64,000 bases of DNA, taken from Limnomonas spitsbergensis (taxonomy: Eukaryota; Chlorophyta; Chlorophyceae; Chlamydomonadales). Position 1 is the first letter of the stretch; each line of letters starts with the position of its first letter. Position numbers and translations under genes: made by a program. The stretch is from the NCBI GenBank assembly GCA_037349105.1, contig JAYJMM010000037.1, positions 3,906,001 to 3,970,000 on the forward strand. Direction: 5' to 3'. Under the pieces are notes generated by a model that worked only from the letters and a program-made list of their open reading frames with translations, had not been told where the DNA came from and did not search any database. Below are positions 1 through 11,546 of the stretch, piece after piece.

Positions 1-151
1 GTTACACCTCTGGGCCCACTCAAAGCTCGGCCGCGATGGCGCCCAACTGTTCAGAAGGGAGTAAAGAAGGAATTAAAAGGAAGAGAAGGGGGAAGGATCA
101 AAAGGAGAGGCCGGGAAGGCAAAGAAGACCAAGTCCAACACCTGTGTTCCA

Positions 152-1488
152 CTAGATACTAGCCCTCGACAAACATGTAAGAAAAGATAAGTCCTGAAAA
201 GCAAGCGTATCCCACCCCTGCTTGGATGCGAGGGCGCCCCACTGATCAGAAGGGAGAAGAAAAGAAACTAAAAATGGGGGGGGGGGGGGGAAACCAAGAG
301 AGAAGGCCGGAAAGGCCAACGACACCGGCCTCAGAAACCCTGGAGACTGACCCTCGATAATGCCCACAGCAAAGTCCACAAAAGCAAGTGCGTCCCACCC
401 AGGCACAGCCTGGTACAACTGGTGGAAGTTAGCGGCAGCGCCCGGAGGACCTGCCCACCCCCGCTCCCGTAAATGCTCCCTGACACTAGTGCACTGGAAG
501 CACACATGCAGCGCATCCTCTACCTGCTCGCTATCCCCCCGTGCCCAACACCGCTGGCAGCAGCGTGCCTGTCGCCGCTGACCGTTGCGCCGTCCTCTGG
601 TATCAGCAGTGCTGATCGCGCCAAGCCGCAGTCGCAAATTGATGCGCACACTAGCACACTCCCTCTGATTAGTGCGGCTCTTGGCTTGCGCCAGCACGGC
701 ACCCGCCGTGGACTGGAACTAGGCGCGGTGGGTCGTCGCAGATCTGTTCTCGGTGGTAGGGTCCCTGGGGTCCCCACCGCCGGTTGCGTCCAGCCGTGCT
801 GGCTCGTAGGCTGCGTCTACGAGTGCCAACACCTCTGTGACGGGTAGGCGCTGTAGGGCTGCTGCTGCCTCGCGCAAGGTGGGGCTGGCTGCCCCTCGCT
901 CCAGCTCCTCTAATGCACCCAGCAGATCAAGAGCACTAGGTGCGGCCGCCAGTGCCCTGGCTGATTGCAAGCTGCATATCTGCTGCCATGGCTTGAGCCA
1001 TGAGAGGGCTGTATTACTGTGCCTCCGGTGCCACCGCTGCATTGTAGAAGCGGAGGATATGGGCCCACCAGTCTCGCTGTAGTGGCTGGAGCTGCAGCTC
1101 TCTCATGACCCCCCAACTGACGGCTGATGCTGGTAGCCCCGCAGCTTGGCGAAGGTGCTGAAGCAAGCTGGACTGCATTTTGCTGGATAGACATTGCTGC
1201 GGCCGAAGGTGGCTGGTGGCCCACACCACGTCGCCGTAGATGGCCGCAGGCGCTGCGTACGCTGCTTACACAGCTGCCAGCCTGATGCGGGTTGGAAGAT
1301 GGCGCCTTAGGCCCACCTTGGTACCACTGGTGAAGGCTTGTAGCGCCGTTTGGAGGACCAGCCCTCCCCTGCTCCCGAAGTGCCGCCCTGATGCTCGGGC
1401 ATTGGAAGCGTCCTCCACACGTTCGCCATTGCCCCGAGCCCAGCACAGCTGGCAGTAGCGTGTCAATGACATTACACCTCTGGGCCAT
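152..1488 (-). pseudogene. Degenerate LINE (non-LTR retrotransposon) C-terminal tails, block A copy 1
   Basis: Translation of the minus strand shows a zinc-finger pattern CxxC...ED..H....C (CQRCWARGDSE...EDALHVCFQC, about 495-575), preceded by an Arg/Leu-rich segment. This is the usual end of LINE reverse transcriptase ORFs (zf-RVT type). A Trp codon that is open in the inverted copy (11172-11174) is a TAG stop here (719-721), so the frame is broken. A second, more degraded copy of the same finger module lies upstream at about 1266-1488, so two tail modules stand in series. No reverse transcriptase core is present. Family-level assignment is by motif only. Confidence 0.7.
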
Positions 1489-3880
1489 GCTTCAAAGGCT
1501 TGGCCGCATGGGCGCCCTACTGTCTCATAAGGAAAATAAACTTCAGGCTAGAGGAGAAACGGAAAGAAGCCACCAGCAGCCTACGGGGCTGGCAAGGACG
1601 AGGAGGTGGGTGGCTGGTGATGCTGGGATGTAAACCTTGTGCGTACCCTGCTTCCTGAGTTATTAGGTTTAGTCATGCTACCTTAGCATCTGATCTCCAT
1701 GTCGCTGGCCAACACAAGCCTTTGGAGTGGGATTTTTCTTGGCTAGAGTTTGCTGTATGCGGTCGGGCGTTTCAAATCTGGCCCTCGCAAGCCCATGCAG
1801 GACGGATAAAACGGCGAGTCGGATGAATATTCCAAAGCTGTGTGGCCACTTGTCCACAGTTCCTGAGAAGGTTCTTATAGGGCACCAATCAAACAGTACC
1901 ATAGTTTGACCCCCCCTCCCCCCTTAGACTCTTTTCAGTGTGTGTGTGTGTGTGTCCCGTACTAAAATTGGCCAGATTTGCAATCGACGAAATACTGCAA
2001 ATGGGCCGCGTGGCCGTAAGGAAAGAGCTCAGTAACTTTGTTAGCCCCATGAGGAGATAGAACCCAATGTCAACAGTTGGAACATACTAGCAATACCGCA
2101 TTTAAGGGATCTCTAAGTGGTAAAATCTAGGGATCTGGAGGGCTAGGAATTTCTGCTCGCCCCTGCCCCTCATGCAGCCATACCCCGTCCATACCTTGGC
2201 CAATGGAAACCTGCAAGCGTTGCTCTCTCCCTGCAGGCCTGCCTGTGTTCCGTGCAGCATGTGCAACGCAGCCATGGTCAGGCGACGTAGTAGTGCAAAC
2301 GGCATGCCTGCCTCTGCCGGCGCGCTCTGGGCGGGTTCGGAGCTGGGAGGGAAGGTAGCAGCCACTGGGATGCTGCGCCAAGCGACAGGCCATCTGCCTG
2401 GCACAGCTTCGCGGCAGCTTCGTGGCAGCTGCCGCGTCAGATCAAGCAGTACGGTCCCCTGCCGTCTAGCAGGATGAAGAGGTAGAGAAAGAGGAGGAGC
2501 AGGTGTCTGCCATGAAGGCCCCGGACCCTAATGGTTTTTTCTTCTGGGGACTGTCGTTGTTGTCCAAGGCAGAGATCATTCGGCGCATCCAGGGCATCCA
2601 GGGCAGAGATCATGTCTCGGGCAGCGGTAAGATGGAGATCCTGAGGCCATAGCAGGTGGGCGAGGTAAAGCTGCTGCTACTGTTGTTGTTGCTGCTGCCA
2701 CTGCTGCTGCCACTGCTGCTGTTGTTGCCTGCCACAACACCATCGCCTGTGCTGCCATGGTGGGCAGATGCTTGTAACTGGGCCTGCCGCCTGTCCCAAC
2801 CCCTAGCCAGTGCTAGCCAAGGTCCCAGGGAATCTTTTATGACGGCTTTGGGGGCGAGCAAGCCAGGCTCAAGCAGCGGTATAATTGTGGATTGTGCTGC
2901 GCAATGGCTAGTGGAGAGGTGGTGGGATCAGTGGGGGCTAACCTTCAGCTGCCGCTGCTGCTGCTGTCGCTGTCACCGCCATCGCTGTGGTAAGTGGCGG
3001 CTGAGGAGACGCTGTGCTCTGCGTGGGAGAAGTATATCGAGACCGCCGCAAGGGCGGATGCGCCGGCCAGCACGACCACTATTGCGGCACTCAAGTTGCT
3101 GGGCAACCTGTTGCCTCACGCATGGGGTTACACAGCGGGGCATCGCCTGTGGGTCAGCCATGGCTGCTGCTACTGCTCTGCGACCCTTTTAGAAGATCTG
3201 CCTGAGCGCATGCTTACGCTCATCATGATGTTCCACTCTCGCTCATCCTTGGGGCCGAGATTGGTGCGCCGTGGGACGTACCGTTGTAGCATGCGGCAAT
3301 CAGCATCGTCATACGGAGGGTCTGTCCCGTTGGTCCAAGTGGTTGTTACTTTCTCCCGCCCGTAATGCGATGTGGAACGCGGCGGTCAGTAAGTAGACAG
3401 CGCGGCAGTCCTAGCTTTGATGCCGGGTTAGCCAGAACTCGTTGTTGGTGACGTAGGAGAAAGAGGAGGAGGCCTTGTCGGCATGGAAGAAAGAAAGGGT
3501 CTACTGGGCCTGCAAATGTATATACAATTCAGTCGAGCCTTCAGCGATGGCAGATTTGCTTCTACAAAGAAGACCTGATCAGTACCGTATGAGTAATCCT
3601 CGGATGGGTAGATAGGATGTGGCTGAATTCGTGGCCGGGTAAAAGGAGGTTGGGAGTCTGAGTTCACGCCTTTTATGCCTGCGAGGAGTATACTTTTTGC
3701 CTCGTCCCCTGGTGTCGAGCTTGCTTTACGTCCATCAACCGGGCTGCCAGCTTCTTGGTCATGCAGTGCTTGCTGACGCTTTCAAATACCGAGTGCATGC
3801 CGAGAGCGTTTGGGATTACAGTGCAATATAGAGATAACGAGTCACTTACCTGGTCACTGACAGGTACATCTATCATTGAA
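1489..3880. other. Block A middle section, no recognised gene (copy 1)
   Basis: About 2.4 kb between LINE tails and the membrane-protein gene. It contains a (TG)n microsatellite at about 1938-1955 and an imperfect CTG/CAG tract at about 2668-2726, read as poly-Leu on one strand and Ser/Asn/Ala- or Gln-rich on the other. Several short frames are present, none with a recognisable domain. The same sequence occurs at 40039-42430, 49655-51837 and, inverted and diverged, in 7400-9900. I see no supportable gene. Confidence 0.6.
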
Positions 3881-4003
3881 GAAGCTACGGATCAAATGGT
3901 GGTGTTGAAAAACACCGGTTTTGTTGCTTGATTGAGGTAAACCTATAGACAAATGTTAATGTAAGGTGATGATGCGCCGCGGCTGAGAGGTTTGCTGACA
4001 GAA

Positions 4004-5131
4004 TCACTGCGCCTGTAAGCCACTTTGGGGCTTGATGGTGGACGAGGCGGGGAGGGGGGGCTGTGATGGAGTGATGGTGGACGAGGGGGGCGGGGAGCCG
4101 GGTGGATGAGGTCGGGAGAGGGGTCTGTGATTTGGTGATGGTGGACAAGCGGGGGAGGGTGGATGAGGGTGGTAGGAGGGGGGAATGGTGGACGAGGGGG
4201 GCAGGGCGGTCGAGGGGCGTGATGGTGGCAAGGTGGTGATGACACTCATCATGATACCAGGCGGGGAGCAGTTGATGGTAGGCAGTGGAGAGCGGGTGAT
4301 AGTGGTGGACAAGGGGTTGGTGGCACGTGGAGAGCTGGTGAGTGATGGTGGACGAGAGTTTGATGGTAGGTGGAGAGTGGGTGGTGAGGGACGAGGGGGG
4401 AGGGGAAGTGGGGGGGTGATGGCAGACGAGGGGGCGCTGTTGGACGGGGGCGGCGGTGTCGATGCGCTCAGGTGCACGGCCCGGTGCCACCCGCAGTTTG
4501 CGCGGAACTTCTCAGGCGTCTCAAACCCATCAGTGAAGTCTTTGACGCATGTGGTGATGAAGCCTCCGACAACGCTGATGAAAGTGTATACCAGGGCATC
4601 ACGATCATCAGTGCCCAGCGAGCGTTTCAGGGAAATGTACAGAAAGAAGGGCACAAGACCCGCGTTGAGGCCAAGCAAGCCGAGACCGTGGACGTAAGCC
4701 GTCCAAAGGGGTGGGCCAGCGGCCCAGCAGTCGCTCATCTTCTTCATCGCCATTAAGCCATCCACCAGGTCCTTCCAGAGGGACAAAATACCACATCCAA
4801 GCATGAGGACGACCACGGCGATAGCGGCGGGGACATTGCCGTCGGGCAGGTCCTTGGTGACGGTGAAGGTGATCATCACTCCGTAGGCAATCGCCGGTAT
4901 GACAACACATTTTTTCCCGACACACGCCGTGAGATGAAACAGCGCGACTGCCCACTTCAGGGAGTCTGCAGGCCCGTCCTTCGCCGCATGCTCATCCTGA
5001 TTAAGCGTGACGACCCTCACTATTGGCTCATTGGTTTGTATATCATTCGCAACGATGGCTGCGTCCTCATTGACGACGGTGTCTCCCGCATCTGTCTCAT
5101 CAGCCACCTCGATCTCCGCCGACGACGACAT
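4004..5131 (-). CDS. Hypothetical multi-pass membrane protein, block A copy 1
   Basis: Minus-strand frame of 375 codons from ATG (5129-5131). Residues 1-60 are acidic and hydrophilic. About residues 60-210 hold roughly four to five hydrophobic segments separated by short loops (for instance AIAVVVLMLGCGILSLW and LVYTFISVVGGFITTCV), typical of an integral membrane protein. After about residue 215 the frame enters a GC-rich minisatellite and becomes Pro/Ser/Thr-rich. That part is translated repeat, so the true C-terminus or a splice site probably lies near 4490. The inverted arm lacks the membrane portion, and the palindrome boundary (4494) falls exactly at the change of character. I do not recognise the family. 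A second copy is at 42554-43681. Confidence 0.5.
   Translation of the reverse strand: MSSSAEIEVADETDAGDTVVNEDAAIVANDIQTNEPIVRVVTLNQDEHAAKDGPADSLKWAVALFHLTACVGKKCVVIPAIAYGVMITFTVTKDLPDGNVPAAIAVVVLMLGCGILSLWKDLVDGLMAMKKMSDCWAAGPPLWTAYVHGLGLLGLNAGLVPFFLYISLKRSLGTDDRDALVYTFISVVGGFITTCVKDFTDGFETPEKFRANCGWHRAVHLSASTPPPPSNSAPSSAITPPLPLPPRPSPPTLHLPSNSRPPSLTSSPRATNPLSTTITRSPLPTINCSPPGIMMSVITTLPPSRPSTALPPSSTIPPSYHPHPPSPACPPSPNHRPLSRPHPPGSPPPSSTITPSQPPLPASSTIKPQSGLQAQ
4020..4470. repeat. GC-skewed minisatellite (GTGATGGTGGACGAGGG type)
   Basis: Irregular repeats of a G-rich unit containing GATGGTGGACGAG, 20-35 bp apart. The inverted arm carries the complementary C-rich version at about 6805-7255, and copy 2 is at 42570-43020. 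It gives rise to artificial Pro/Ser-rich frames on the C-rich strand and Gly-rich frames on the other. Confidence 0.8.
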
Positions 5132-5589
5132 TAATTGTCTGCTTGATTGCTTGGTAAAAAAGAGAGGAGGACGGACTGAGGTAGCTACCGCCGGTAACTA
5201 AGCTACTTGATGGTTCAGCAGCAGCAGGTGCGCGTGGTGTCAGTCTTTATTACGATTTGGTTTGATTCAGAATAATGATTACTGTATGTGGTGGCCGTTG
5301 CATGTATAACATTAACAAATTGATCGCAATTGGCAGCCCCTGAATCGAACCTACAATCATTTCGATGGTATGACGACTGAGAGCACACATTTTTGAATTT
5401 GAATTTCCCAGTCATGATTAAATTGCCTTGGAACGTTGCTTTTGGACGTTTGGTGTTACACCATACATGCATCCTGATCTTCTCGTGAGTTCTAGCCAGC
5501 AGGGTACGATAATTGGGCAAACAATTACAACAATCAATTGCAAACCCACATACTGATTATATTGATCCCTCTTAACCCCAGCAGGCATG

Positions 5590-5875
5590 CATAAATGTCT
5601 GTAAGTAGATCCCGATGGGTAAACCCACCGTGGGTGGAACATGGGTGGGAGACCCGCAATGGGTTAACCCATCGTGGGGGAGCCCACAGGAATATCTGCG
5701 TGGGGTTACTCATTAGGATGGACCATGGTGGGGTTCCCCATCTTGTTCTTCCCACGGTGGTGGACATTGTAGGTAAACCCACCGTGGGGCGGCAAGCGCC
5801 CCACGTGGGGTGACCCACGCACCAGTCCGGTTGGACCCATCGTGGAGTGAGTGGGTCCCCCCATGTGCACTTTTT
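5590..5875. repeat. Cluster of short dyads around CCCACCGTGGG
   Basis: Many short imperfect palindromes built from GGGT(T/A)AACCCA and CCCA(C/T)(C/G)GTGGG occur between the membrane-protein gene and the satellite (for example 5620-5640 and 5775-5830). Copy 2 is at about 44145-44430. Dense inverted repeats could extrude hairpins; no gene is seen here. Confidence 0.6.
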
Positions 5876-5879
5876 CCGA

Positions 5880-6780
5880 CGCTCTTAACCCCATGCCTGT
5901 ATATCTCTGTTCAACCCTGGCTACACCTGGCATACACGTCCCTGTAGATCCCTCCTCACCCCAGCAGGCCTGCATATCTCTGTTCAACCATGGCTACACT
6001 TGGCATACACGTCCATGTAGATCCCTCCTCACCCCTCCCAGGCGTGCATATCATATCTCTGTTCAACCCTGGGTACACCTGGCATACACGTCCCTGAGTG
6101 TAGATCCCTCCTCATCCCAGCAGGCCTGCATATCTCTGTTCAATCATGGCTACACTTGGCATACAGGTCCATATATAATGTAGACCCCACCTCACCCCGC
6201 CCAGGGTTGCATATCTATGTTCAACTAGTTCAACCCTGGCTACACCTGGCATACACGTCCTTGTAGATCCCTCCCCCCCCCAGCCAGGCTTGCATATAAT
6301 ATATCTGTTCAACTAACCCTGGTTACACCTGGCATACCGGCACGTCCCTGTAGATCCCTCCTCACCCCAGCAGGCCTGCATATATCTGTTCAACCATGGC
6401 TACACTTGGCATACACGTCCTTGTAGATCCCTCCTCCCCCCAGACTTGCATATAATATCTCTGTTCAACCCTGGCTACACCTGGCAAACACGTCCCTGTA
6501 GATCCGTCCTCACCCCAGCAGGCTTGCATATCTCTGTTCAACCATGGTTACACTTGGCATACCCGTCCATGTAGATCCCTCTTCACCCCTGCAGGCCTGC
6601 ATATCTCTGTTCAACCATGGCTACACTTGGCATACAGGCACGTCCATGTAGATCCCTCGTCATACCAGGCTTGCATATAATATCTATGTTAATTGTTCAA
6701 CCATGACTACACTTGGCATACCCGTCCCTACAGATCCCTCCTCACCCCAGCCATGCCTGCATATCTCTACATATTAAATC
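5880..6780. repeat. Satellite array, unit about 75-85 bp, copy 1
   Basis: Tandem repeats of a unit containing TGCATATCTCTGTTCAACC, GGCTACACCTGGCATACACG and TCCCTGTAGATCCCTCCTCA. Units alternate between ...CCCTGGCTACACC... and ...CCATGGCTACACT... forms, suggesting a two-unit higher-order repeat. The array lies in the spacer of the large palindrome, directly next to the inversion point. Confidence 0.88.
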
Positions 6781-9700
6781 CTGGCGGGTGGCACCGGGCC
6801 GTGCACCTGAGCGCACCGACACCGCCGCCCCCGTCCAACAGCGCCCCCTCGTATGCCATCACCCCCCCACTTCCCCTCCCCCCTCGTCCCTCACCACCCG
6901 CTCTCCACCTACCATCAAACTCTCGTCCACCATCACTCACCAGCTCTCCACGTGCCACCAACCCCTTGTCCACCACTATCACCCGCTCTCCACTGCCTGC
7001 CATCAACTGCTCCCCGCCTGGTATCATGAGTATCATCACCACCTTGCCACCATCACGCCCCTCGACCGCCCTTCCCCCCTCGTCCACCATTCCCCCCTCC
7101 TACCCCCCTCATCCACCCTTCCCCGCTTGTCCACCATCACCCAATCACAGACCCCTCTCCCGACCTCATCCACCCGGCTCCCCGCCCCCCTCGTCCACCA
7201 TCACTCCATCACAGCCCCCCCTCCCCGCCTCGTCCACCATCAAGCCCCAAAGTGGCTTACAGGCGCAGTGATTCAGTCAGCGACCCTCTCAGCCGCGGCA
7301 CATCATCACCTTACATTTATATTTGTCACCAAGTTTACCTCAAACAACAAAACCGGTGTTTTTCAACACCACCATTTGATCCGTAACTTCTTCAATGATA
7401 GATGTACCGGTAAGTGACCAGGTGAGCGGATTTCCCACCACCCCCTTTGGTCTCGGAGCTAAATGCGTCTGCGTCATACGTCACGTCAAGGGGCGGGGTT
7501 CGGCAGGACGCACAGTTTGACTCGATATCTCTATATTGCACTGCAATCCCAAACGCTCTCGGCATGCACTCGGTATTTGAAAGCGTCAGCAAGCACTGCA
7601 TGACCAAGAAGCTATCAGCCCGGTTGATGGACGTAATGCAAGCTCGACACCAGGGGACGAGGCAATGAAAACGTATACTCCTCGCTGGCACAAAAGGCGT
7701 GAACTCAGACTCGCAACTTCCTTTTACCCGACCACGAATTCAGCCACATCCTATCTACCGGTACCCGTCCGAGGATTACTCATACGGTACTGAGCAGGTC
7801 TTCTGTGTACATAGAGGCGAATCTGCCATCGTTGAAGGCTCGGCTATATTGTGCAGGCCCAATAGGCCCTTTCTTTCTTCCATGCCGACAATGCCTCCTC
7901 CTCTTTTAACTCCCACGTCACCAACAACGAGCTCTGGCTAACCCGGCATCATGACCTGAGGTCAAGCCGGCGACAAGCTAGGACTGCCGCGCTGTCTACT
8001 GACCGCAGTGTTCCACATCGCATTACGGGCGGGAGAAAGTAACGACCACTTGGACCAGCAGGACAGACCCTCCGTATGACGATGCGGATTGCCGCATGCT
8101 ACACCGGTACGTCCCACGGCGCACTTACCTCTGCCCCAAGGACTAGCGAGAGCGGAACGTCATGACGAGCGCAAGCATGCGCTCAGGCAGATCTCATTTA
8201 AAGTGTCACAGAGCAGTAGCAGGAGCCATGTGACATGGCCCCTCCTCGTCTGCCGCATGGCTGCCCCACAGGCGATGCCCCGCCGTGTAACCCCATGCGT
8301 TGGGGGGCAGCAGGTTGCTCAGCAACTCGTGTGCCGCCGTACAGGTCGTGCTGGCCAGCGCATCCGCCCTTGCGGCGGTCTCGATATACTTCTCCCATGC
8401 TGAGCACAACGTCTCCTCAGCCGCCACGCACTTACCAAAGCGATGGCGGTGACAGCAACAGCAGTGGCAGCTGAAGGTTAGCCCCCACTCATCCCGCGAA
8501 GACCCCACTAGCCACTGCGCAGCACAATCCAGCAATCGCCCCGCTGCTTGAGCCTGGCTTGCTCGCCCCCAAAGCCGTCATAAAAGATTCCCTGGGACCT
8601 TGGCTAGCTCTGGCCAGGGGCTGGGACAGGCGGCAGGCCCAATCACAAGCATCTGCCCACCATGGCAGCACAAGCGATGGTGATGTGGCAGGCAACAACA
8701 GCAACAGCAGCAGCAGTGGCAGCAGCAACAACAACAGCAGCTTTTCCTCACCCACCTGTTGTGGCCTCATGATCTCCATCTTACCGCTGCCCGAGACATG
8801 ATCTCTGCCCTTGATGCCCTGAGTGCGCTGGATGATCTCTGCCCTAGACAACAACGGCAGTCGCCAGAAGAAAAAGTCATTAGGGTCCGGGGCCTTCCTG
8901 GCTGACACCTGTTCCTCCTCTTCCTCCACCTCTTTATCCTGCTCGGCGACAGGGGACCGTACTGCTCGATTCTGCCACGAAGCTGCCACGAAGCTGTGCC
9001 AGGCAGATGGCCAGTCGCTTGGCGCAGCATCCCAGTGGCTGCTGCCTTCCCTCCCGGCTCCGAACCAGCCCAGAGCGCGCCGGTAGAGGCGGGCATGCCG
9101 TTTGTCCTGCTACGTCGCCTGACCATGGCTGCGTTGCACATGCTGCACGGAACCCAAGCAGGCCTGCAGGGAGAGAGCAACGCTTGCAGGTTTCCATTGG
9201 CCAAGGTATGGACGGAGCATGGCTGCATGAGGGGTAGGGACGAGCAGAAACTTCTAGCCCTCCAGATCCCTAGATCTTATCACTTACAGATCCATTAAAT
9301 GCGGTATTGCTAGTATGTTCCAACTGTTGACATTGGGTTTATCTCCTCATGGGGCTAACAAAGTTACTGAGCTCTTTCCTTACGGCCACGCGGCCCATTT
9401 GCAGTATTTCATCGATTGCAAATCTGGCCAATTTTAGTACGGGACAAACACACACACACACTGAAAAGAGTCTAAGGGGGGAGGGGGGATCAAACTATGG
9501 TACTGCGTGATTGGTGCCCTATTAAGAACCCTCTCTGGAACTATGGACAAGTGGCCACACAGCATTGGAATATTCGTTTATCTCGCCGTTTTATCCGTCT
9601 TGCATGGCCTTGCGAGGGCCAGATTAGAAACGCCCGACCACATACAGCAAACTAAGCCAAGAAAAATCCCACCCAAAAGGCTTGTGCTGGCCAGCGACAT

Positions 9701-9909
9701 GGAGATCAGATGCTAAGGTAGCATGACTAAACCCAAAAACTCAGAAAGCAGGGTACGGTCAAGGTTTACATCCCAGCATCACCAGCCACCCACCTCCTCG
9801 TCCTTGCCAACCCCGTAGGTTGGTGGCTTCTTTCCCTTTCTCCTCTAGCCTAGTTTATTTTCCTTCGACGAGACAGTAGGGCGCCCATGCAGCCAAGCCT
9901 TTGAAGCAT

Positions 9910-11546
9910 GGCCCAGAGGTGTAATGTCATCGACACGCTACTTGGCTCGGGGCAATGGCGAACATGTGGAGGACGCTTCCAATGCCCTAGCATCAGGGCG
10001 GCACTTCGGGAACAGGGCAGGGCTGGTCCTCCAAACGATGCTACAAGCCTTCACCAGTGGTACCAACTACCAAGGTGGGCCTAAGGCGCCATCTTCCAAC
10101 CCGCATCAGGCTGGCAGCTGTGTAACAGGGTCCTGGGGGGCCTTTTCAGAAAGGTCGGCTGACGCCGATCACCCACTTTTTTTCGGTCGGCTGACGCCGA
10201 CCAGGTGTTATTTTCCGGTCGGCTGATTTTTTCGTTCTGTGTGAAAAAGTGTGAAAATATGCCAAGCCGGATGTCATGTTTTCCCGTTAAGAACGTTACA
10301 CCGGGGGGCCAACTGTCTAGGAGAAAAATTCACTGCTGCCACCTAATTGTCATCTTAGCCTTCTGTTCTGCTGCGGTTGGAACTGGGGCTTCTACCGTAC
10401 GTCGTCATCGATAAATGAAGGACCCTCTATCTTGGATCTCGAAGTTCGACATTATCGATTTAGCCGACGAGCGTGTAAAAACGTGTCGGCTAACGCCGAC
10501 GAGTGGCCTACAAATAGCATTCTGGCATCGGCTGTCGCCGATGCCAGGGTTTCGGAGTGGCCGGTTTTTTCCCCGACTTTTTTTCTGGCGTCGGTGGCCG
10601 ACCGGCGCCCAGTTCCCTGCTGTGTAAGCAGCGTACGCAGCGCCTGCGGCCAACTACGGCGACGTGGTGTGGGCCACCAGCCATCTTCGGCCGCAGCAAT
10701 GTCTATCCAGCAAAATGCAGTCCAGCTTGCTTCAGCACCTTCGCCAGGCTGCGGGGCTACCAGCATCAGCCGCGCTGTTGGGGAGTCATGAAAGAGCTGC
10801 AGCTCCAGCCACTACAGCGAGACTGGTGGGCCCATATCCTCCGCTTCTACAATGCAGCGGTGGCACCGGAGGCACAGTAATACAGCCCTCTCATGGCTCA
10901 AGCCATGGCAGCAGATATGCAGCTTGCAATCAGCCAGGGCACTGGCGGCCGCACCTGGTGCTCTTGATCTGCTGGGTGCATTAGAGGAGCTGGAGCGAGG
11001 GGCAGCCACCCCACCTTGCGCGAGGCAGCAGCTGCCCTACAGCGCCTACCCGTCACAGAGGTGTTGGCACTCGTTGACGCAGCCTACGAGCAAGCACGGC
11101 TGGACGCAAGCGGCGGTGGGGACCCCAGGGACCCTACCACCGAGCACAGATCTGCGGCGACCTACCGCGCCTGGTTCCAGTCCACGGCGGGTACCGTGCT
11201 GGCGCAAGCCAAGAGCCGCACTAGTCAGAGGGAGTGTGCTTGTGTGCGCATCAATTTGCGACTGCGGCTTGGCGCGATCAGCACTGCTGATACCAGAGGA
11301 CGGCGCAACGGTCAGCGGCGACAGGCACGCTGCTGCCAGCGGTGTTGGGCACGGGGGGATAGCGAGAAGGTAGAGGATGCGCTGCATGTGTGCTTCCAGT
11401 GCCCAAGTGTCGGGGAGCAGTTACGGGAGCGGGGGTGGGCAGGTCCTCCGGGCGCTGCCACTAATTTCCACCAGTTGTACCAGTGTGAGCACGGGTGGGA
11501 CGCACTTGCTTTTGTGGACTGTGCTGTGGGCATTATTGAGGGTTAG
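9910..11546 (+). pseudogene. LINE tail in the inverted arm, finger frame still open
   Basis: Plus-strand equivalent of 152-1488. From 11016 to 11546 there is one uninterrupted frame of 176 codons ending in TAG. It carries the Arg/Leu-rich segment and the CxxC-x11-ED-xx-H-x4-C finger of LINE ORF2 tails. Upstream, about 10640-11015, the segment resembling the Trp-Trp-containing helix before the finger has frameshifts and an in-frame TAA at 10879. The 494-bp MITE at 10126-10619 separates this part from a second module near 9910-10125. No reverse transcriptase core remains. Confidence 0.7.
10126..10619. mobile_element. Non-autonomous hAT-like element (MITE), 494 bp
   Basis: It interrupts sequence that is continuous in block A. 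The flanks are the 8-bp direct repeat CTGTGTAA (10118-10125 and 10620-10627), present once at the equivalent place in the other copies (about 1266-1273). The ends are inverted repeats, CAGGGTCCTGGG on the left and CAGGGAACTGGG on the right (complement), 10 of 12 matching. An 8-bp target duplication with CAGGG ends is the signature of the hAT superfamily. The interior has no transposase frame but repeats a CGGTCGGCTGACGCCGA dyad several times near both ends, which could be transposase sub-terminal binding sites. Confidence 0.88.

Larger units (their letters stand above)
1..6783. repeat. Segmental repeat block A, copy 1
   Basis: The block is repeated at 38551-45655 with an offset of 38550. Apart from a few substitutions, small indels and a longer satellite in the second copy, the two are nearly identical by eye, so the duplication is recent. 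Copy 1 holds LINE tails (minus strand), an unidentified middle section with a CAG-type tract, a membrane-protein gene and a satellite array. At 6783/6784 it leaves the copy-2 sequence and runs into an inverted copy of itself. The left boundary lies at or beyond the window edge. Confidence 0.93.

Noticed and set aside
2656..3192. Plus-strand frame starting with a long poly-Leu run that looks like a signal peptide
   Set aside because: The run is translation of an imperfect CTG repeat; the rest has no domain and the frame is embedded in repeated DNA.
5330..5390. tRNA-like stretch on the minus strand with a B-box-like GGTTCGATTC
   Set aside because: No acceptor stem or convincing D arm can be paired, so neither a tRNA nor a tRNA-derived SINE can be supported.
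5880..6780. CRISPR-like array
   Set aside because: The repeats are contiguous satellite units without unique spacers, in eukaryotic-type DNA.
6693..7417. Pro/Ser/His-rich frames of about 200 codons in the inverted arm
   Set aside because: They are translations of the C-rich minisatellite; all three frames are open there because of composition.
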